Of a DNA stretch of 56,287 nt, positions 44,976-54,860 are shown one piece after another. The position numbers and the translations under genes are program-made. Source of the DNA: Mycolicibacter arupensis (GTDB lineage: Bacteria; Actinomycetota; Actinomycetes; Mycobacteriales; Mycobacteriaceae); assembly GCF_002086515.1 (NCBI RefSeq), contig NZ_MVHH01000028.1:1-56287 (forward strand), read 5' to 3'. The notes beneath the pieces are model-generated. The model saw only the letters and a list, made by a program, of their open reading frames with translations, ran no database searches and had not been told where the DNA came from. How positions within the stretch are numbered: position 1 is the first letter of the stretch; each line of letters starts with the position of its first letter.

Positions 44976-46421
44976 ATGACCCCCCCACCTGCGGCGTCCG
45001 GCACCCGCTTCCCCACCCTCACCGAGCAGCTCTACCAGCTGGCCAGCGGCGAGGCGACCTCCGTCGAGCTGGTGCGTCGGGCGCTGCACGCCATTGACGC
45101 CAGCCAGTCCACCCTGAACGCCTTCCGGGTGGTGTTCACCGAGTCGGCCCTGATCGAGGCGGCCCAGGCCGACCGGCGCCGGGCCGCCGGCCACCGCGCT
45201 CCCCTGCTGGGCGTCCCGATCGCCGTCAAAGATGACACCGATATCGCCGGCGTGCCCACCTCGTTCGGCACCTCCGGGTACGTCGAACCCGCCGGCAGTG
45301 ACGCCGAGGTCGTGCGCAGGCTCAAGGCCGCCGGCGCGGTGATCGTCGGCAAGACCAACAGCTGCGAACTGGGCCAGTGGCCCTTCACCAGTGGCCCGGG
45401 ATTCGGCCACACCCGCAATCCCTGGTCCCGTCGGCACACCCCCGGCGGGTCGTCCGGAGGCAGCGCCGCCGCGGTGGCTGCCGGCCTGGTCGCGGCGGCC
45501 ATCGGATCCGACGGCGCAGGCAGCGTGCGCATCCCCGCCGCATGGACACATCTGGTCGGCATCAAGCCCCAGCGCGGCCGCATCTCCACGTGGCCGCTGC
45601 CCGAGGCATTCAACGGGCTCACCGTCAACGGCGTGCTGGCCCGCACCGTCGAAGACGCGGCCCTGGTGCTCGACGCGGTGTCCGGCAATGTCGAGGGCGA
45701 CCTGCACAAGCCCGCACCACTGACGGTTTCCGACTCGGTGCGGACCGCGCCGGGCCAACTGCGCATCGCCCTGTCCACGCATTTCCCCTTCACCGGTTTT
45801 CCTGCCCGCCTGCATCCGGAGATCAGGGCCGCGCTGGAACGCACCGCCGAACAGCTGCGGCTGCTCGGGCACATCGTGGTGCCGGGCAATCCGGACTACG
45901 GGTTGCGGCTGTCCTGGAATTTTCTGTCGCGCTCCACCTCGGGTGTGCTGGCCGCCGGGCAGGGATTCGACCACGTCGACTTCGACCCGCGGACCCTGGC
46001 CAACATGCGTACCGGTCGACTGTTGTCACAGGCCGTGCTGCGCAAAGCCCGCGCCCATGAGACCAGGGATCAACAGCGGGTGGGTTCGATCTTCCGCATC
46101 GTCGACGTGGTGCTGGCACCGACCACTGCGCAACCGCCGCCGCTGGTGCACACATTCGACGACCTGAACGCGTTCGACACCGACCGCGCGATCATCGCCG
46201 CGTGTCCGGTGACCTGGCCGTGGAACCTGCTGGGGTGGCCGTCGATCAATGTGCCCGCCGGCTTCACCTCTGACGGGTTGCCGATCGGCGTTCAGCTGAT
46301 GGGGCCGGCCAACAGCGACGGGCGGCTGGTGTCGCTGGCCGCTGAGCTGGAGGGCATCAGCGGGTGGGCTGCCCGGCAACCCACACCGTGGTGGCGCACC
46401 GAGCCCGGAGCCGGCTCGTGA
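44976..46421 (+). CDS. amiA2: Amidase (AmiA2-like)
   Basis: This 481-residue amidase-signature enzyme would hydrolyse a carboxamide to acid and ammonia. The Ser-cisSer-Lys triad region is present: Lys in GVPIAVKDDTDIAG, the Gly/Ser-rich stretch TPGGSSGGSAAAVAAG, and the nucleophile region GSDGAGSVRIPAAW. ATG 44976 is preferred; a longer frame is antisense to recO. It matches Rv2363 (484 residues). The natural substrate is unknown. Confidence 0.9.
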   Translation: MTPPPAASGTRFPTLTEQLYQLASGEATSVELVRRALHAIDASQSTLNAFRVVFTESALIEAAQADRRRAAGHRAPLLGVPIAVKDDTDIAGVPTSFGTSGYVEPAGSDAEVVRRLKAAGAVIVGKTNSCELGQWPFTSGPGFGHTRNPWSRRHTPGGSSGGSAAAVAAGLVAAAIGSDGAGSVRIPAAWTHLVGIKPQRGRISTWPLPEAFNGLTVNGVLARTVEDAALVLDAVSGNVEGDLHKPAPLTVSDSVRTAPGQLRIALSTHFPFTGFPARLHPEIRAALERTAEQLRLLGHIVVPGNPDYGLRLSWNFLSRSTSGVLAAGQGFDHVDFDPRTLANMRTGRLLSQAVLRKARAHETRDQQRVGSIFRIVDVVLAPTTAQPPPLVHTFDDLNAFDTDRAIIAACPVTWPWNLLGWPSINVPAGFTSDGLPIGVQLMGPANSDGRLVSLAAELEGISGWAARQPTPWWRTEPGAGS

Positions 46422-46525
46422 CTGCTCCACAGCGTCGCTAGCTGCGACTTCAGCGGCTTCAGCGGAGGTCGGCTAAGCTTGGCCAGTCTCGACTTCAGGT
46501 CTTCACACCTCGCAAACGTGCACCG

Positions 46526-46882
46526 ATGAAAGGCGTCCGCAAAATGGCCTCTCTGTCCTTGACCAGGCTCGCTGTCGCAGCTGGCAGTCTGGCTTTGTCG
46601 CTCACTGCCGGAGCCGGGCTCGCAGCCGCAAGCCCCGACCTGGGTCCGATCATCAACACCACCTGCACCTACTCGCAGGTGCACCAGGCGTTGGTCGCCG
46701 AGAACCCCGCCGCAGCCGCGGAGTTCGACGCCAGCCCGAACGGGCCCGGCATGTTGCAGATGTTCCTCAACGCACCGCCCGCCAAGCGCCAGCAGCTGGC
46801 CGGCATGGTCCAGGCCATGCCTGAGGCCCAGCAGTATGTCGGCACCATCACCTCGGTCGCCAACTCCTGCAACAACTACTGA
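46526..46882 (+). CDS. Hemophore-related secreted protein
   Basis: This is a 118-residue exported small protein. The signal peptide is MASLSLTRLAVAAGSLALSL through AAAS. The mature ~80 residues keep the two Cys of the mycobacterial hemophore family (INTTCTYSQ and ANSCNNY) and its NPAAAAEFDASPNGPGMLQ pattern, as in Rv0203-type haem-binding proteins. Haem binding is inferred from family only. The ATG at 46526 is used; ATG 46544 (MASLSL), with AAAGG upstream, is equally possible. The stop is 13 bp before the sseB start. Confidence 0.82.
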   Translation: MKGVRKMASLSLTRLAVAAGSLALSLTAGAGLAAASPDLGPIINTTCTYSQVHQALVAENPAAAAEFDASPNGPGMLQMFLNAPPAKRQQLAGMVQAMPEAQQYVGTITSVANSCNNY

Positions 46883-46895
46883 GCGGGCCCCCGCC

Positions 46896-47762
46896 GTGGG
46901 GCCGCGCGGCACGGTGCTGATCACCGCCGCGGAACTCGCTGAGCTGCTGCGGTCCGGTGATCAGGTCACCGTTCTCGACGTCCGCTGGAGCCTGGACGAA
47001 CCGGACGGGCATCCGGCATATCTTCGGGGTCACCTTCCGGGCGCGGTGTACGTCTCGCTCGAAGACGAGCTGTCCGACCACACCGTGGCCGACCGGGGCC
47101 GCCACCCACTGCCCACCGGACGAAATCTGGAGGCAGCCGCCCGCCGTTGGGGCGTCCGGCGTAACGCGCCGGTGGTGGTCTACGACGACTGGCAACGGGC
47201 CGCTTCCGGTCGGCTGTGGTGGTTGCTGACGACCTCGGGAGTGCGAGACGTCCGCATTCTCGACGGCGGCCTGCCGGCCTGGATCCGCGCCGGCGGCGAG
47301 TTGGACACCGGCGATGTCTGGCCGGAGCCCGGCAATGTCACACTGCTGCCCGAGGACCTCTACGACGGTCTACGGCCCACCCTGACCGCCGACGAGGCCG
47401 GCGACGGCGCCCGCATCGGTGAGCTGGCACTGCTCGACGCACGCGGCCCCGACCGGTTCCGCGGCGAGACAGAGCCGCTCGACGCGGTGGCCGGTCACAT
47501 CCCGGGCGCACAGAACCTGCAGTTCACCACCCTGCTTGCCGAGGACGGCACCTTCCTGCCCGACGACGAGATCGCCGCACTGCTGGCCGATCGCGGTATC
47601 AGTGCCGACGCCCCGGTGGGGGCCTACTGCGGTTCGGGGATCAGCGCGACGGTGATCGTCGCGGCGCTCGCCGTACTCGGCCGCTCGGCGGCTATGTTTC
47701 CCGGGTCGTGGTCGCAGTGGAGTTCGGACTCCTCACGCCCGGTCGCCCGCGGCGCGGGCTGA
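46896..47762 (+). CDS. sseB: Thiosulfate sulfurtransferase (rhodanese) SseB
   Basis: This 288-residue two-domain rhodanese resembles Rv2291. The N-terminal inactive domain has VTVLDVRWSLDEPDGHPAYL and VVVYDDWQRAASGRLWW. The C-terminal domain has the active-site loop GAYCGSGISATV, with Cys as persulfide carrier. GTG 46896 (GPRGTVLITAAELAEL) is chosen from alignment in mind with the known family N-terminus; a longer frame overlaps the hemophore gene. It converges on the monooxygenase gene with 8 bp between stops. Its place here, away from the Rv2291 locus, suggests relocation. Confidence 0.88.
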   Translation: MGPRGTVLITAAELAELLRSGDQVTVLDVRWSLDEPDGHPAYLRGHLPGAVYVSLEDELSDHTVADRGRHPLPTGRNLEAAARRWGVRRNAPVVVYDDWQRAASGRLWWLLTTSGVRDVRILDGGLPAWIRAGGELDTGDVWPEPGNVTLLPEDLYDGLRPTLTADEAGDGARIGELALLDARGPDRFRGETEPLDAVAGHIPGAQNLQFTTLLAEDGTFLPDDEIAALLADRGISADAPVGAYCGSGISATVIVAALAVLGRSAAMFPGSWSQWSSDSSRPVARGAG

Positions 47763-47770
47763 GACCCCGC

Positions 47771-49228
47771 TCAGCCGAGGTGGAAGTCGGCCGGGTCGGG
47801 GCTGCTCAGCATCGCCTTCATCGTCGCGCGATCGAAAGGCCACAGGTCGACGGCGCCACTTTCGGTGAGGTACCACGAATTGCACCCGGTATTCCATACC
47901 GTCGGCCCCATGGCGGTGGCGACGTCGTCATTGAATCGTGTGGTGGCCTGATCGGTGACCTCAACGCTGCTCAGCTCACCGGCCCGGAATCTCGCCAGCC
48001 ACTGTGCGATGTAGGTGGCGGTCAACTCCGCGGTGTACTGCAGTGAGATCGAACCAGTGGGCGAATTGGGCCCCAACACCGTGAACAGATTCGGGAATCC
48101 AGGAATCGCGGTCATCCGGTAAGCACGTGGCCCCTTGGCCCAGGCGTCGTCGATGCTGACTCCATCTCGGCCGTGCAACCGCAACGGGCGCATGTAGTTG
48201 TGCGCATGAAAGCCGGTGGCCAGCACGATCACGTCGGCCTCCCGGTGAACGCCATCCGCGGTCCGGATGCCGTCCGCGGTCACCTGGGCGATTCCGTCGG
48301 TGATCAGCTCGGCATTGGCGGCGCTGATGGCCCGGTAGTAGCTTCCCGAGACCACCTGGCGCTTGCACAACGGCTGGTAATCGGGCTGGAGTTTGGCCCG
48401 CAGATCTTTGTCGCGCACCTGGATGCGCAGGCATGCCCGGGCATAGGCCTGCACGGCCCGGCGCCGCCACGAGGGTCGGGTGGTGACGTCGGTCAGCACC
48501 GCGGAGCCACCGAAAGCCATCATCCGGTAGAGCCGGCGATGCAGATTCGGGAACCGCGCCAGCACCGCGGCGATCCCGGGCAGCTGGCGCAGCGACATGG
48601 GCGCCCACAGGATCCACTGCGCCGAACGCACGTAGTGGTCCAGCGATGCCGCACGGGGCTGCAGCGCCGACACCACCTGGACCCCGGTCGATCCGGTGCC
48701 GATCACCGCGATGCGCCGGCCCGCTGTGTCGAGGCCGTCCTCCCATCGCGCGGTGTGCACCACCGGCCCGGCGAAATCCGCCAGTCCGGGGATCTCGGGG
48801 ACGAACGGATGATGTAGCACCCCGGTCGCACAGATCACGAAGTCGGCGTCCAGCACCTCACCGGCGGCGGTGGTGACGGTCCAGCGGCTGCGCTCGTCCC
48901 AGCGGGCCTCGACCACCTCGGTGTCCAGCCGGATCAGCTCAGCGAGTCCGAGCCGATCGACGACCTCTCGGTGATACCGCTGGATTGCCGGGCCGGAGGC
49001 CCAGGCGTGCCGCCAGTCCGCCTTGGGCGCGAAGCCGAACTGGTAGATCTGGGAGGGCACGTCGCAGCGCAGGCCGGGATAGTGATTCCAGTACCAGACC
49101 CCGCCGACGTCGGAGCCCTTCTCCAGCACGGTGATATCGGTGAAGCCGCGTTCACGCAGGACGTGCGCGGTGGTAATCCCCGCGACGCCCGCGCCGATGA
49201 TGATGACCCGAGGCTCACGACCGGTCAC
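47771..49228 (-). CDS. Flavin-containing monooxygenase, Baeyer-Villiger type
   Basis: This 485-residue FAD/NADPH monooxygenase has the first dinucleotide fold IIIGAGVAGITTAHVL near the N-terminus and a second at IAVIGTGSTGVQVV. Between them is FAGPVVHTARWEDG, matching the Baeyer-Villiger fingerprint FxGxxxHxxxW. ATGFH near residue 340 is the usual late motif. It would insert oxygen next to a ketone or oxidise a related substrate; the substrate is unknown. The GTG start overlaps the stop of the SDR gene by 4 nt (GTGA), so the SDR is translated after it. Confidence 0.9.
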   Translation of the reverse strand: MTGREPRVIIIGAGVAGITTAHVLRERGFTDITVLEKGSDVGGVWYWNHYPGLRCDVPSQIYQFGFAPKADWRHAWASGPAIQRYHREVVDRLGLAELIRLDTEVVEARWDERSRWTVTTAAGEVLDADFVICATGVLHHPFVPEIPGLADFAGPVVHTARWEDGLDTAGRRIAVIGTGSTGVQVVSALQPRAASLDHYVRSAQWILWAPMSLRQLPGIAAVLARFPNLHRRLYRMMAFGGSAVLTDVTTRPSWRRRAVQAYARACLRIQVRDKDLRAKLQPDYQPLCKRQVVSGSYYRAISAANAELITDGIAQVTADGIRTADGVHREADVIVLATGFHAHNYMRPLRLHGRDGVSIDDAWAKGPRAYRMTAIPGFPNLFTVLGPNSPTGSISLQYTAELTATYIAQWLARFRAGELSSVEVTDQATTRFNDDVATAMGPTVWNTGCNSWYLTESGAVDLWPFDRATMKAMLSSPDPADFHLG

Positions 49229-50085
49229 GAGGGCGCCTCGCCCCGATGAGCGCGCGCCTGCCGATCCACCCGATCAAGGTAGGTCTTGCGCGCCGCGGTG
49301 TCGATCGATGTCAGTGCTCGCCGGTCGTCCAGCAGCCGACGGGCCAGGCTTTGCAGCCGCTCGGGCACGAAGGCGGTGGTGGACCACGCCGGTGCCACCC
49401 AGCGGGGCACGGACCTACGAGCGGCGCGGGTCCGCAGCACCGCCAGGATGGCCGCAGCCACGTCCTCGGGATCGACGGTGGGCATACCACCGCCCAGCGG
49501 CGCGCCGGCGGTCAGCTCAGTGCGCACCGCCGACGGCAGCACCGCGGACACCGCTACCCCGGTTCCGGCGTACTCGCGCCGCGCGGACAGCGATGCGCCC
49601 AGCGCCGCGAACTTGCTCGCGTTATAGGTGACCATGCCCGGCACCGGGATCATGCCGGCCATCGAGGCGACGTTGACGACATGACCGCGGCCACGTTGGG
49701 CCATACCGGGCAGCACCGCCTGCATGCCGTTGAGCACGCCACGGACGTTGACGTCCAGGATCAGGTCGCGGACCGGTTCCGTCTCGGCCTCGAAGGCCCC
49801 CAGGGGCATCACCCCGGCATTGTTGACCAGGACGTCCAAGGGGCCACCGGCGTCCGATTCGATGTGCTCGAGCATGTCCCGCCAGGACGCCGCGCTGGTC
49901 ACGTCCAGCCGGCCACCCGTGACGCCCAGCTGAGCTGCGGTATGCAGGCAGGCGTCTTCGTCGACGTCACCGATCCAGACCCGCGCACCATGAGAGGCCA
50001 GCAGCGCGGCCGTGGCCGCACCGATGCCGCGGGCGCCGCCGGTGATCAGGACCCGGGCGCCGCCCAGCGACGGCTTCTTCAGCAC
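49225..50085 (-). CDS. Short-chain dehydrogenase/reductase
   Basis: This 286-residue SDR has the cofactor motif TGGARGIG, the NNAG motif, a catalytic Ser in NVASMAG and the YxxxK pair as YNASK. An Asp after the second strand (IGDVDEDA) favours NAD over NADP. About 60 extra residues at the C-terminus are Arg-rich. Note the order on the minus strand: lipoprotein, SDR, monooxygenase; their spacing (3 bp and a 4-nt overlap) makes one operon. An SDR with a Baeyer-Villiger enzyme suggests an alcohol to ketone to ester route. Confidence 0.9.
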   Translation of the reverse strand: MLKKPSLGGARVLITGGARGIGAATAALLASHGARVWIGDVDEDACLHTAAQLGVTGGRLDVTSAASWRDMLEHIESDAGGPLDVLVNNAGVMPLGAFEAETEPVRDLILDVNVRGVLNGMQAVLPGMAQRGRGHVVNVASMAGMIPVPGMVTYNASKFAALGASLSARREYAGTGVAVSAVLPSAVRTELTAGAPLGGGMPTVDPEDVAAAILAVLRTRAARRSVPRWVAPAWSTTAFVPERLQSLARRLLDDRRALTSIDTAARKTYLDRVDRQARAHRGEAPS

Positions 50086-50088
50086 AGG

Positions 50089-50763
50089 TCAGTCACGCAG
50101 CGCTGACACCGAATCGACCAGCAGCTGCCGCGCTCGGTCCGCGTCGACCATCGCCGGCGCCTGGCCCTTGACGGCCTGCGGATTCGCGGTGACCTGCACC
50201 AATGCGGTGCCCATGTAGGCGGTGAAGGTGTAGGACTCGCGAGATTGCGTCTGGCCGTCCTTGCCTGCGAGCTCGATCTCGGAGTGCGATCCGACCGTCT
50301 TGACGTGGTCGATCTCCGGAGCGTCCACCTCGTCGAGGTAGCCGGTGAGCTTCCCTGCGCTGAACGAGACGTGCCTGCACTTCTCGGCGTCGGCCTCGTC
50401 GTAGGTCAGCTCCTGGTCGGTCTGCATGGCGATCACGACCAGCTGGTTGCCGCCGCCGACGATCGACACCATCGACATCTTGCCCTGAACGCCCTTCGGC
50501 GGACGGCCGGTGTTTGCGGCGTAGTCAGCACAGTCGGCGGGGTCGAATGTCACGCCGGGAGGCATCTTCTGCTCCCCGAGGATCTTCGGGTCGATGTCGT
50601 TGGGGCCCTTGGTCTGGGTCTTGTAGTCCGAGCCAAAGGTCGACTGGACGTTGAACAGCTTGGTGGTGTCAAGCGGCTTCTGGGATCCCCCGCAGCCCGT
50701 CAGTGCCTGCGCACACAGGATGAGACCGACGGAGGAGGCAACCAACGACTTGCGTACGGACAT
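50089..50763 (-). CDS. Lipoprotein, DUF5642-like
   Basis: This 224-residue lipoprotein has a signal peptide (MSVRKSLVASSVGLILCAQ) and a clear lipobox LTGC near residue 24, followed by GGSQKP. The mature part has two more Cys (ADCADYAAN and AEKCRHVS) that could form a disulfide, and an alpha/beta pattern resembling DUF5642-type mycobacterial lipoproteins (from memory, not searched). It is the first gene of the operon with the SDR and the monooxygenase. Function unknown. Confidence 0.8.
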   Translation of the reverse strand: MSVRKSLVASSVGLILCAQALTGCGGSQKPLDTTKLFNVQSTFGSDYKTQTKGPNDIDPKILGEQKMPPGVTFDPADCADYAANTGRPPKGVQGKMSMVSIVGGGNQLVVIAMQTDQELTYDEADAEKCRHVSFSAGKLTGYLDEVDAPEIDHVKTVGSHSEIELAGKDGQTQSRESYTFTAYMGTALVQVTANPQAVKGQAPAMVDADRARQLLVDSVSALRD

Positions 50764-50836
50764 GCCTGGAATCTACCAATGCCGTTTCACCGCCTGCGGG
50801 CGGTGGCGCTCACGGCCGGGAGCACCCCGGCCGGAC

Positions 50837-51745
50837 CTAGAACCCCAGCCGCCCGAGCTGCTTGGGATCGCGTTGCCAGTTCTTGGCCACCTTGACGCGC
50901 AGGTCGAGAAACACCTTGGTGCCCAACAACTTCTCGATCTGAGTGCGTGCCACCGTGCCGACCTCACGCAGCCGGGCACCGCCGCGGCCGATCACGATCC
51001 CCTTCTGGCTGTCGCGCTCGACGTAGAGCAGCGCATACACCTCGATCAGGTCGTCGCGATCCTCGCGCTCGCGCACCTCTTCGATCACCACGGCCAGCGA
51101 ATGGGGCAGCTCATCGCGCACCCCTTCCAAGGCGGCCTCCCGAATGAACTCGGCCATCAGGGTCTCTTCGGGCTCATCGGTGAGTTCGCCGTCCGGGTAG
51201 AAGGCGGGTCCGACGGGCAGCGCCGCGGCCAGCACGTTGATCAGCACGTCGACCTGCTCGCCGCTGATCGCCGACACCGGCACGATCTCGGCTTCCGGCG
51301 CCAGCTCACCCACCGCCACCAGCTGGGCGGCCACCTTGTCACGGCTGGTCTTGTCGATCTTGGTGACGATGACGACCAGGGTCGTCCTGGGTGCCACGGC
51401 GCGGATCTGCTCGATGATCCAGCGGTCCCCCGGCCCGATCGGCTCGTCGGCGGGAATGCAGAGGCCGATGACGTCGACCTGTGAGTAGGTGTCCTTGACC
51501 AACTCGTTCAGCCGCTTGCCGAGCAGGGTTCGGGGCCGGTGCAGACCTGGAGTGTCGACGAGGATGATCTGGAAGTCGTCGCGGTGCACTATGCCGCGGA
51601 TGGTGTGCCGGGTGGTCTGCGGGCGATTGGAGGTGATCGCCACCTTCGCGCCGACCAGGGCATTGGTCAGTGTCGACTTGCCCGTGTTGGGCCGGCCGAC
51701 GAAACAGACAAATCCGGAGTGGAACCCGGAATCCGATCCAGTCAC
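50837..51745 (-). CDS. era: GTPase Era
   Basis: Era is an essential-type GTPase that binds 16S rRNA during 30S maturation. The 302-residue protein has G1 GRPNTGKST, G3 DTPGLHRP, G4 TKID and G5-like SAIS. The C-terminal KH domain carries GIVIGRGGARLREVG. Start is GTG 51745. It belongs to the conserved phoH-ybeY-CBS-era row transcribed leftward. In M. tuberculosis a small gene (Rv2365c) separates era from the CBS gene; here only a 90-bp gap exists. Confidence 0.96.
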   Translation of the reverse strand: MTGSDSGFHSGFVCFVGRPNTGKSTLTNALVGAKVAITSNRPQTTRHTIRGIVHRDDFQIILVDTPGLHRPRTLLGKRLNELVKDTYSQVDVIGLCIPADEPIGPGDRWIIEQIRAVAPRTTLVVIVTKIDKTSRDKVAAQLVAVGELAPEAEIVPVSAISGEQVDVLINVLAAALPVGPAFYPDGELTDEPEETLMAEFIREAALEGVRDELPHSLAVVIEEVREREDRDDLIEVYALLYVERDSQKGIVIGRGGARLREVGTVARTQIEKLLGTKVFLDLRVKVAKNWQRDPKQLGRLGF

Positions 51746-51756
51746 GAGCCGCCTTT

Positions 51757-51818
51757 CGCCGAACGTGTTTTCAGCACGAGATTTCGGGTGGATTGTCGGA
51801 TTGAGTGCACGTTCGGCG
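51757..51818. repeat. Interrupted 11-bp inverted repeat between era and CBS gene
   Basis: CGCCGAACGTG (51757-51767) and its exact complement CACGTTCGGCG (51808-51818) flank 40 bp of mostly lower-GC sequence. The whole 62-bp unit fits in the 90-bp era/CBS gap. It could be a dispersed palindromic repeat or a long-loop RNA structure inside the operon. Confidence 0.6.
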
Positions 51819-51835
51819 CGCTCACGGCAACGGCG

Positions 51836-53134
51836 TCACGGTTCACCTGCGGCCTCCTCGCCGGCGGGTTCGGCCGGGCTGACCAAAACAGTGCTGACCC
51901 GCACCCGCCCGCGGCCGTCACGGCTGCCCTCTGCCCGCAGGCGCAGACCGTGTGACACTACCTCGGCGCCGGGCAGCGGAACCCGGCCGAGCTCCAGCGC
52001 GAGCAGCCCTCCGACCGTGTCGACATCCAGATCAGAGTCGAACTGCACTCCGTAGAGTTCACCGACGTCTTCGATCGGCAGCCTCGCCGAGACCCGAAAC
52101 CTGTTGTCGCCCAGCTCCTGGACCGGAGCCACCTCACCCTGGTCGTACTCGTCGGCGATCTCGCCGACGATCTCCTCCAGCACGTCCTCGATGGTCACCA
52201 GTCCCGCGATCGCGCCGTACTCGTCGACCAGCAACGCCATGTGATACCGGCTGCGCTGCATGTCTTCCAGCAGCGCATTGAGTGCCTTGGAGTCGGGCAT
52301 GAAGACCGCCGGACGCATCACCTGCGCGACGGTGGTGTCCTGTCCCCCGTTGGTGGAGTAATACGTTTGTTGAACCAGGTCTTTGAGGTAGACGACGCCG
52401 AGAATGTCGTCGACATTCTCACCGATCACCGGTATGCGGGAGTGGCCGCTGCGCACCGCCAACGAGGTGGCTTGCCCAGCGGTCTTGTCGCTTTCGATCC
52501 ACACCATCTCGGTGCGCGGCACCATCACCTCGCGAGCCGGGGTGTCGGCGAGCTCGAACACCGACTGAATCATCCGGCCCTCGTCGGCCGCGACCACCCC
52601 ACGTTGCTGCGCCATGTCGACGATCTCACGCAGTTCGACCTCGGAGGCGAACGGGCCGTTGCGGAAACCGCGTCCCGGAGTCAGCGCGTTGCCCAGCACC
52701 ACCAGCACGCGGCTGATCGGGGCGAGCAACACCGAGATCACATGCAGGGGCAGCGCCGAGGCCAGCGCGATCGAGTAGGCGTTCTGCCGGCCCAGGGTCC
52801 GCGGCCCCACCCCGATCACCACGAAGCTGACCACCACCATGATCGCTGCAGCGGCGAACAGGCCCCAGTCCAGGCCGAGTACGGCATTGAGCAGGTACAC
52901 CAGCAGCGCGGTGGCGGTGACCTCGCAGGTGATGCGCAACAACACCACCAGGTTGATGTAGCGAGGACGTTCGCCCATCAGCTTGACCAGCCAACCGGCG
53001 CCGGGCCGTTTTGCCCGCACCAGTTCCTCGACCCGCGCCGGCGACACCGTGTTGACCGCGGCGTCGATAGCTGCGAACAGGCCACCCAGACCGATCAACG
53101 CGATCACGCCGAGTAGCAGTGGTGTTTCGGTCAC
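51836..53134 (-). CDS. CNNM/CorC-type CBS-domain membrane protein
   Basis: This 432-residue protein has an N-terminal DUF21/CNNM membrane domain with about four helices (1-150). A CBS pair follows (about 200-320: [32 protein letters not shown]), then a CorC_HlyC domain at the C-terminus ([20 protein letters not shown]). Family members influence magnesium or cobalt transport. It corresponds to Rv2366c. Its GTG overlaps the ybeY stop by 4 nt. The extreme C-terminus is Ala/Glu-rich. Confidence 0.9.
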   Translation of the reverse strand: MTETPLLLGVIALIGLGGLFAAIDAAVNTVSPARVEELVRAKRPGAGWLVKLMGERPRYINLVVLLRITCEVTATALLVYLLNAVLGLDWGLFAAAAIMVVVSFVVIGVGPRTLGRQNAYSIALASALPLHVISVLLAPISRVLVVLGNALTPGRGFRNGPFASEVELREIVDMAQQRGVVAADEGRMIQSVFELADTPAREVMVPRTEMVWIESDKTAGQATSLAVRSGHSRIPVIGENVDDILGVVYLKDLVQQTYYSTNGGQDTTVAQVMRPAVFMPDSKALNALLEDMQRSRYHMALLVDEYGAIAGLVTIEDVLEEIVGEIADEYDQGEVAPVQELGDNRFRVSARLPIEDVGELYGVQFDSDLDVDTVGGLLALELGRVPLPGAEVVSHGLRLRAEGSRDGRGRVRVSTVLVSPAEPAGEEAAGEP

Positions 53135-53667
53135 GATTCGTCGAAGTACCGGGACTTGTCCAGCAGCCGTCGGTCCTTCTCACTCTGGGTCTGCGCCCGG
53201 TAGGTCTCCACCTGGTCGGCCACCCACTCCTCGAGCAGACGGCGCTGCAGGGCGAACATCTCTTTTTCCTCGTCCGGCTCGGCATGGTCGTAGCCCAGCA
53301 GGTGCAGCACGCCGTGCACGGTGAGCAGTGCCAGCTCCTGGCCCAGCGAATGTCCGGCCGCCGCGGCCTGCTCGGCGGCGAACTCTGGGCACAACGCGAT
53401 ATCGCCGAGCATCGACGGACCGGGTTCGGGGGCGTCCGGCCGGCCGCCAGGCTCCAGCTCGTCCATCGGAAAGCTCATGACGTCGGTGGGGCCGGGCAGG
53501 TCCATCCAGCGCATGTGCAGATCGGCCATTGCGGCGGTGTCCAGCAGAACCATCGACAGCTCGGCACCGGGATTGACGTCCATCTTGGCCAGCACGAACT
53601 TGGCGACGCTGACCAGCTCGACTTCGGAGACGTCGAGGCCGGACTCGTTGGACACCTCAATGCTCAT
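53131..53667 (-). CDS. ybeY: Endoribonuclease YbeY
   Basis: This 178-residue metalloenzyme is involved in 16S rRNA 3' maturation and ribosome quality control. The zinc motif is [11 protein letters not shown] (H3xH5xH) near residue 118, with the family block [10 protein letters not shown] before it. The ATG overlaps the phoH stop by 4 nt, and its own stop overlaps the CBS gene start. Confidence 0.95.
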   Translation of the reverse strand: MSIEVSNESGLDVSEVELVSVAKFVLAKMDVNPGAELSMVLLDTAAMADLHMRWMDLPGPTDVMSFPMDELEPGGRPDAPEPGPSMLGDIALCPEFAAEQAAAAGHSLGQELALLTVHGVLHLLGYDHAEPDEEKEMFALQRRLLEEWVADQVETYRAQTQSEKDRRLLDKSRYFDES

Positions 53668-54722
53668 CGGCGTGACCTACCTTGTGAGGCGCGCCGCGAC
53701 GCCCGGTTCATGGCCAGCCCGGGCTGGGCCTGCTCGGATTCGTGGCGAGAGTAAGCGTCGACGATCTCCGATACCAGCCGGTGCCGGACTACGTCGACGC
53801 TGGTGAGCTCGGCGACGTAGATGTCATCAATGTCATCGAGGATGTCCACCGCGGCCCGCAGTCCGGACCGGGCACCGCCCGGCAGGTCGATCTGGGTGAT
53901 GTCGCCGGTGACCACGATCTTGGCGCCGAAACCCAGCCGCGTCAGAAACATCTTCATCTGCTCGGCGGTGGTGTTCTGCGCCTCGTCGAGAATGATGAAT
54001 GCGTCATTGAGAGTCCGCCCGCGCATGTAGGCCAGCGGCGCCACCTCGATCACCCCGGAGCTCATCAGCTTGGGAATCAGCTCGGGATCCATCATGTCGT
54101 GCAGCGCGTCATACAGCGGGCGCAGGTAGGGGTCGATCTTCTCGCTCAACGTCCCGGGCAGAAACCCGAGCCGCTCACCGGCTTCCACCGCGGGACGGGT
54201 CAAGATGATGCGGCTCACCTGCTTGGTCTGCAGTGCCTTGACCGCCTTGGCCATCGCCAGATAGGTCTTACCGGTGCCCGCCGGGCCGATCCCGAACACA
54301 ATGGTGTGCGCGTCGATGGCGTCGACGTAACGCTTCTGGTTGAGCGTCTTGGGCCGGATGGTCTTGCCGCGTCGCGACAGGATGTCGAGGGTGAGGACCT
54401 CGGCAGGTGATGCGCTGCTCGCACCGGTGCCCACCAGCATGCCGACGCTGTGCCGCACGGTTTCGGGTGTGAGCGCCTGACCGGCCGCCGCGACCGCCAC
54501 CAGCTCGGCGAGCACCCGCTCGGCCAGCGCCACATCCGCGGGTGGCCCGGTGATGGTGACAGCGTTGCCGCGCACATGCAGGTCGGCGGCAAGCAGGTCT
54601 TCGATGGCGCGCAGGTTCTCATCTGCGGAGCCCAGCAGGCCCATGACGAGATCGGGTGGAATGTCGACGGTGCTGCGAACCTGCGAGGCCGGCCCGGCAG
54701 CGGGGGTATCGCGGGGCGTCAC
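53664..54722 (-). CDS. phoH: PhoH-like ATPase
   Basis: This 352-residue protein has an N-terminal KH-like region ([20 protein letters not shown]) and a PhoH P-loop ATPase/helicase-like core. Walker A is [15 protein letters not shown], Walker B is [10 protein letters not shown], and [12 protein letters not shown] follows. GTG 54722 is chosen since it gives the 352-residue length of Rv2368c and has GGAAG just upstream; longer frames lack family sequence. It heads the phoH-ybeY-CBS-era row and likely shares its RNA-processing role. Confidence 0.94.
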   Translation of the reverse strand: MTPRDTPAAGPASQVRSTVDIPPDLVMGLLGSADENLRAIEDLLAADLHVRGNAVTITGPPADVALAERVLAELVAVAAAGQALTPETVRHSVGMLVGTGASSASPAEVLTLDILSRRGKTIRPKTLNQKRYVDAIDAHTIVFGIGPAGTGKTYLAMAKAVKALQTKQVSRIILTRPAVEAGERLGFLPGTLSEKIDPYLRPLYDALHDMMDPELIPKLMSSGVIEVAPLAYMRGRTLNDAFIILDEAQNTTAEQMKMFLTRLGFGAKIVVTGDITQIDLPGGARSGLRAAVDILDDIDDIYVAELTSVDVVRHRLVSEIVDAYSRHESEQAQPGLAMNRASRRASQGRSRR

Positions 54723-54860
54723 GGGGCTTCCGATGCCTGCTTCCTGGGGATTTGCACCGTGGGTACGGCGATGAGTCGGACACCTGAGTCTACCGCCTGC
54801 TATCACCGACGAGCGGTTCGTTCAAGACGGGGCGCTGTCGCGCGGGCGAAACTGCCGGAT

